From Methanosarcinales archaeon (GTDB lineage Archaea > Halobacteriota > Methanosarcinia > Methanosarcinales > Methanogasteraceae), in the NCBI GenBank assembly GCA_003661105.1, contig QMVM01000087.1, positions 1-7,987 of the forward strand: 7,987 nucleotides of DNA, given 5' to 3'. Positions 7,054-7,987 of the stretch are shown piece after piece. The translations under genes and the position numbers were made by a program. The notes below the pieces were generated by a model. It searched no databases. It was not told the DNA's origin and saw nothing but the letters and a program-made list of their open reading frames with translations. Each line of letters starts with the position of its first letter. The first letter of the stretch is position 1.

Positions 7054-7691
7054 TGGGAATGGTTTCCATCGGGGGTAAATTAGAAAGAGATTCGGGAAGT
7101 ATTCGCCTGTGCAAAGTTATAGCGGTTGAAGGAACCGATGAGGTTTATTTTTTTGATGCTTTATTGAGACATCTAAAAATTGCCGATGCCGAAGTACGCG
7201 ATGTTGGAGGAAAAGACCAATTCAAGAGCAAGTTACCTGCGTTGGTCAGAATGTCCGGATTTTCAGATGTGAGATTCCTTGCGATAATTCGTGATGCTGA
7301 TAGTGACGCTGATGCGGCATTCGACAGTGTAAGAAATATCTTGCGAGATCAACAGTTAGATCCGCCTGGTCAGATGAATCAGTTTTCCAATAGCAATCCC
7401 GGGATAGGAATCTTCATAATGCCAGGTAATTCTGATACCGGAATGCTGGAGGACTTATGTCTAAAAACAGTTGGAGAACACCCTGCAATGGAGTGCGTGA
7501 ACGCTTTTATCGATTGTGCATCAGGACTTAACGATCCTCCAAAGATTGCGGCAAAAGCAAAGGCACAAGCATTTTTAGCGGCGATGCCAAAAATTGCAAA
7601 TTCCGTAGGAGTTGGAGCTCAAAAGGGCTATTGGAATCTTGATTCTGATGAACTGGATAATCTGAGATCGTTCATGGATATTTTGAGGTGA
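7053..7691 (+). CDS. DUF3226-type protein, TOPRIM-like putative nuclease partner
   Basis: From ATG 7053 the product has 212 residues. It matches my memory of DUF3226 proteins along its whole length: AVEGTDEVYFFDALL (24-38), DVGGKDQF (50-57), IIRDADSDADAAF (78-90), IFIMPGNSDTGMLEDLCL (120-137), ECVNAFIDC (147-155) and the C-terminal KGYWNLDSDELDNLRSF (191-207). The VEG glutamate E26 followed by D81-x-D83 is the arrangement of a TOPRIM metal site (E, then DxD), as in OLD nucleases. E133 and D134 may also contribute. There is no signal peptide or membrane segment, so it is cytosolic. Its ATG overlaps the ATPase stop (TGATG), so the two are surely one operon and probably one complex. Nuclease activity is an inference; the family is formally uncharacterised. 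Confidence 0.85.
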   Translation: MGMVSIGGKLERDSGSIRLCKVIAVEGTDEVYFFDALLRHLKIADAEVRDVGGKDQFKSKLPALVRMSGFSDVRFLAIIRDADSDADAAFDSVRNILRDQQLDPPGQMNQFSNSNPGIGIFIMPGNSDTGMLEDLCLKTVGEHPAMECVNAFIDCASGLNDPPKIAAKAKAQAFLAAMPKIANSVGVGAQKGYWNLDSDELDNLRSFMDILR

Positions 7692-7762
7692 GAAACGCCG
7701 TTTATCTGTACATGTTCGGGTAACTTGTGGATAAAATCAGAAGAATGGGTGTCAATGGCTTC

Positions 7763-7786
7763 GCCGCTGCTGTCGCAGTCAGTGGC
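7763..7786 (+). repeat. Bulged hairpin downstream of the DUF3226 gene
   Basis: GCCGCTG then CTG pairs with CAG and CAGTGGC around a TCG loop. This gives ten pairs with one G-T wobble and one bulged T at 7779. It lies 71 bases after the stop codon. No T-run follows, so it is not a classic intrinsic terminator, but it could mark or protect the 3' end of the message. A second stem, GTGGCT (7782-7787) with AGCCAC (7801-7806), shares its right arm, so the two cannot form together. Confidence 0.45.
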
Positions 7787-7803
7787 TAAAAACCATTATC
7801 AGC

Positions 7804-7832
7804 CACAGATTAACACAGATTTCACAGATTAG
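7804..7832 (+). repeat. Three tandem CACAGATT units
   Basis: CACAGATT recurs at 7804, 7814 and 7823, with spacing of 10 and 9 bases (separators AA, T, then AG). Short arrays of this kind of motif are seen between genes in many bacteria and archaea. Here it is too short for a CRISPR array and has no spacers. It may be a fragment of a dispersed genomic repeat. Confidence 0.6.
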
Positions 7833-7883
7833 AGGTTATCTGCTCAACGTGATATTTATTCAAAGGATTCTATAGGGTATTTG

Positions 7884-7927
7884 GGCGTATTCGATCCCAC
7901 CATCAAAGATTACATGGATCGAACGCC
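7884..7927. repeat. 12-bp inverted repeat with an 18-base spacer
   Basis: GGCG-TA-TTCGATCC (7884-7897) pairs with GGATCGAA-CGCC (7916-7927), making an 8-bp and a 4-bp stem separated by a 2-base bulge (TA at 7888-7889). The TTCGATCC arm resembles the T-loop/B-box of tRNAs, but no acceptor, D or anticodon arm can be built around it on either strand. It could be an operator, a recombination site or a transcript hairpin. Confidence 0.5.
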
Positions 7928-7954
7928 AGCGTCAGATTGACAACCCCCTGATAG

Positions 7955-7970
7955 CCGAAAGATTTTATAA
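7955..7970 (+). promoter_or_regulatory. Archaeal BRE/TATA-like promoter pointing out of the window
   Basis: CCGAAA (7955-7960) followed by TTTTATAA (7963-7970) is a good match to the archaeal BRE plus TATA layout. Transcription would start about 25 bases downstream, at or just beyond the right edge. The gene or stable RNA it serves is therefore not visible. Confidence 0.45.
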
Positions 7971-7987
7971 TGAAGCGGGGCTTTTAT

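Larger units (their letters stand above)
7692..7987. other. Right-end noncoding region with repeats and structures
   Basis: These 296 bases follow the DUF3226 stop. I see no open frame with a start codon, ribosome-binding site and protein-like composition on either strand, and no foldable tRNA. The stretch holds a bulged hairpin, a competing stem, three CACAGATT units, a 12-bp inverted repeat and a TATA/BRE-like element near the edge, each listed separately. It may be a junction between the ATPase module and the next transcription unit. Confidence 0.6.

Noticed and set aside
7692..7832. Open frame continuing in phase after the TGA stop of the DUF3226 gene for about 46 codons, suggesting stop-codon read-through.
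   Set aside because: The protein already ends at the usual C-terminus of its family, the extension has no recognisable domain and runs through the hairpin and repeat units, so it looks like a chance open stretch.
7804..7832. CACAGATT units as a possible degenerate CRISPR array.
   Set aside because: The units are 8 bases with 1-2 base separators, with no spacers and no cas genes in the window.
7880..7930. Possible tRNA gene or 3' tRNA fragment because of TTCGATCC and a nearby CCA.
   Set aside because: No acceptor, D-arm or anticodon-arm pairing can be built around it on either strand.
7876..7987. Plus-strand open frame reaching the right edge with protein-like composition.
   Set aside because: It has no ATG, GTG or TTG start inside the window, begins right after a TAG, and overlaps the inverted repeat and the TATA-like element. 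It could be a gene remnant, but I cannot support it.

Overview
The window is a piece of a euryarchaeal chromosome. The genes are archaeal in kind: ribosomal protein L10/P0 with the acidic archaeal/eukaryotic stalk tail, L12/P1, an aspartate carbamoyltransferase with a separate zinc-binding regulatory chain, and an archaeosortase. Start sites carry GGTGAT/GAGGTG ribosome-binding sites or lie just downstream of TATA-like boxes. An archaeosortase next to phosphatidylserine synthase and decarboxylase points to the Methanomicrobia/Halobacteria side of the Euryarchaeota (methanogen or ANME/Syntrophoarchaeum-like). I cannot name the genus.

Minus strand, read right to left from 5785 to 1. (a) pyrB-pyrI make the catalytic and regulatory chains of aspartate carbamoyltransferase, the committed step of pyrimidine synthesis. 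(b) artA-psd-pssA form a tightly coupled membrane operon with two 4-base ATGA overlaps. PssA and Psd make phosphatidylserine and phosphatidylethanolamine, and ArtA processes the C-termini of secreted proteins for lipid anchoring. (c) rpl1-rpl10-rpl12 is the L1 and stalk-protein operon. No L11 gene lies immediately upstream, and rpl12 runs off the left edge. A perfect 7-bp hairpin in the first codons of rpl1 sits where the Methanococcus L1 autoregulatory site is known.

Plus strand, 5977 to 7691. A divergent two-gene module encodes an OLD/RloA-like AAA (ABC-type) ATPase and a DUF3226-type protein with TOPRIM-like acidic motifs. The two are joined by a TGATG stop/start overlap and a strong internal ribosome-binding site. 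This ATPase plus TOPRIM layout resembles OLD, PARIS and related anti-phage systems. It is the best candidate in the window for a poorly described system, though a defence role is an inference.

The last 296 bases hold no supported gene. They contain a strong bulged hairpin that competes with a second stem, three tandem CACAGATT units, a long inverted repeat and a good TATA/BRE-like promoter pointing out of the right edge. The rest of the window is ordinary core archaeal genome.
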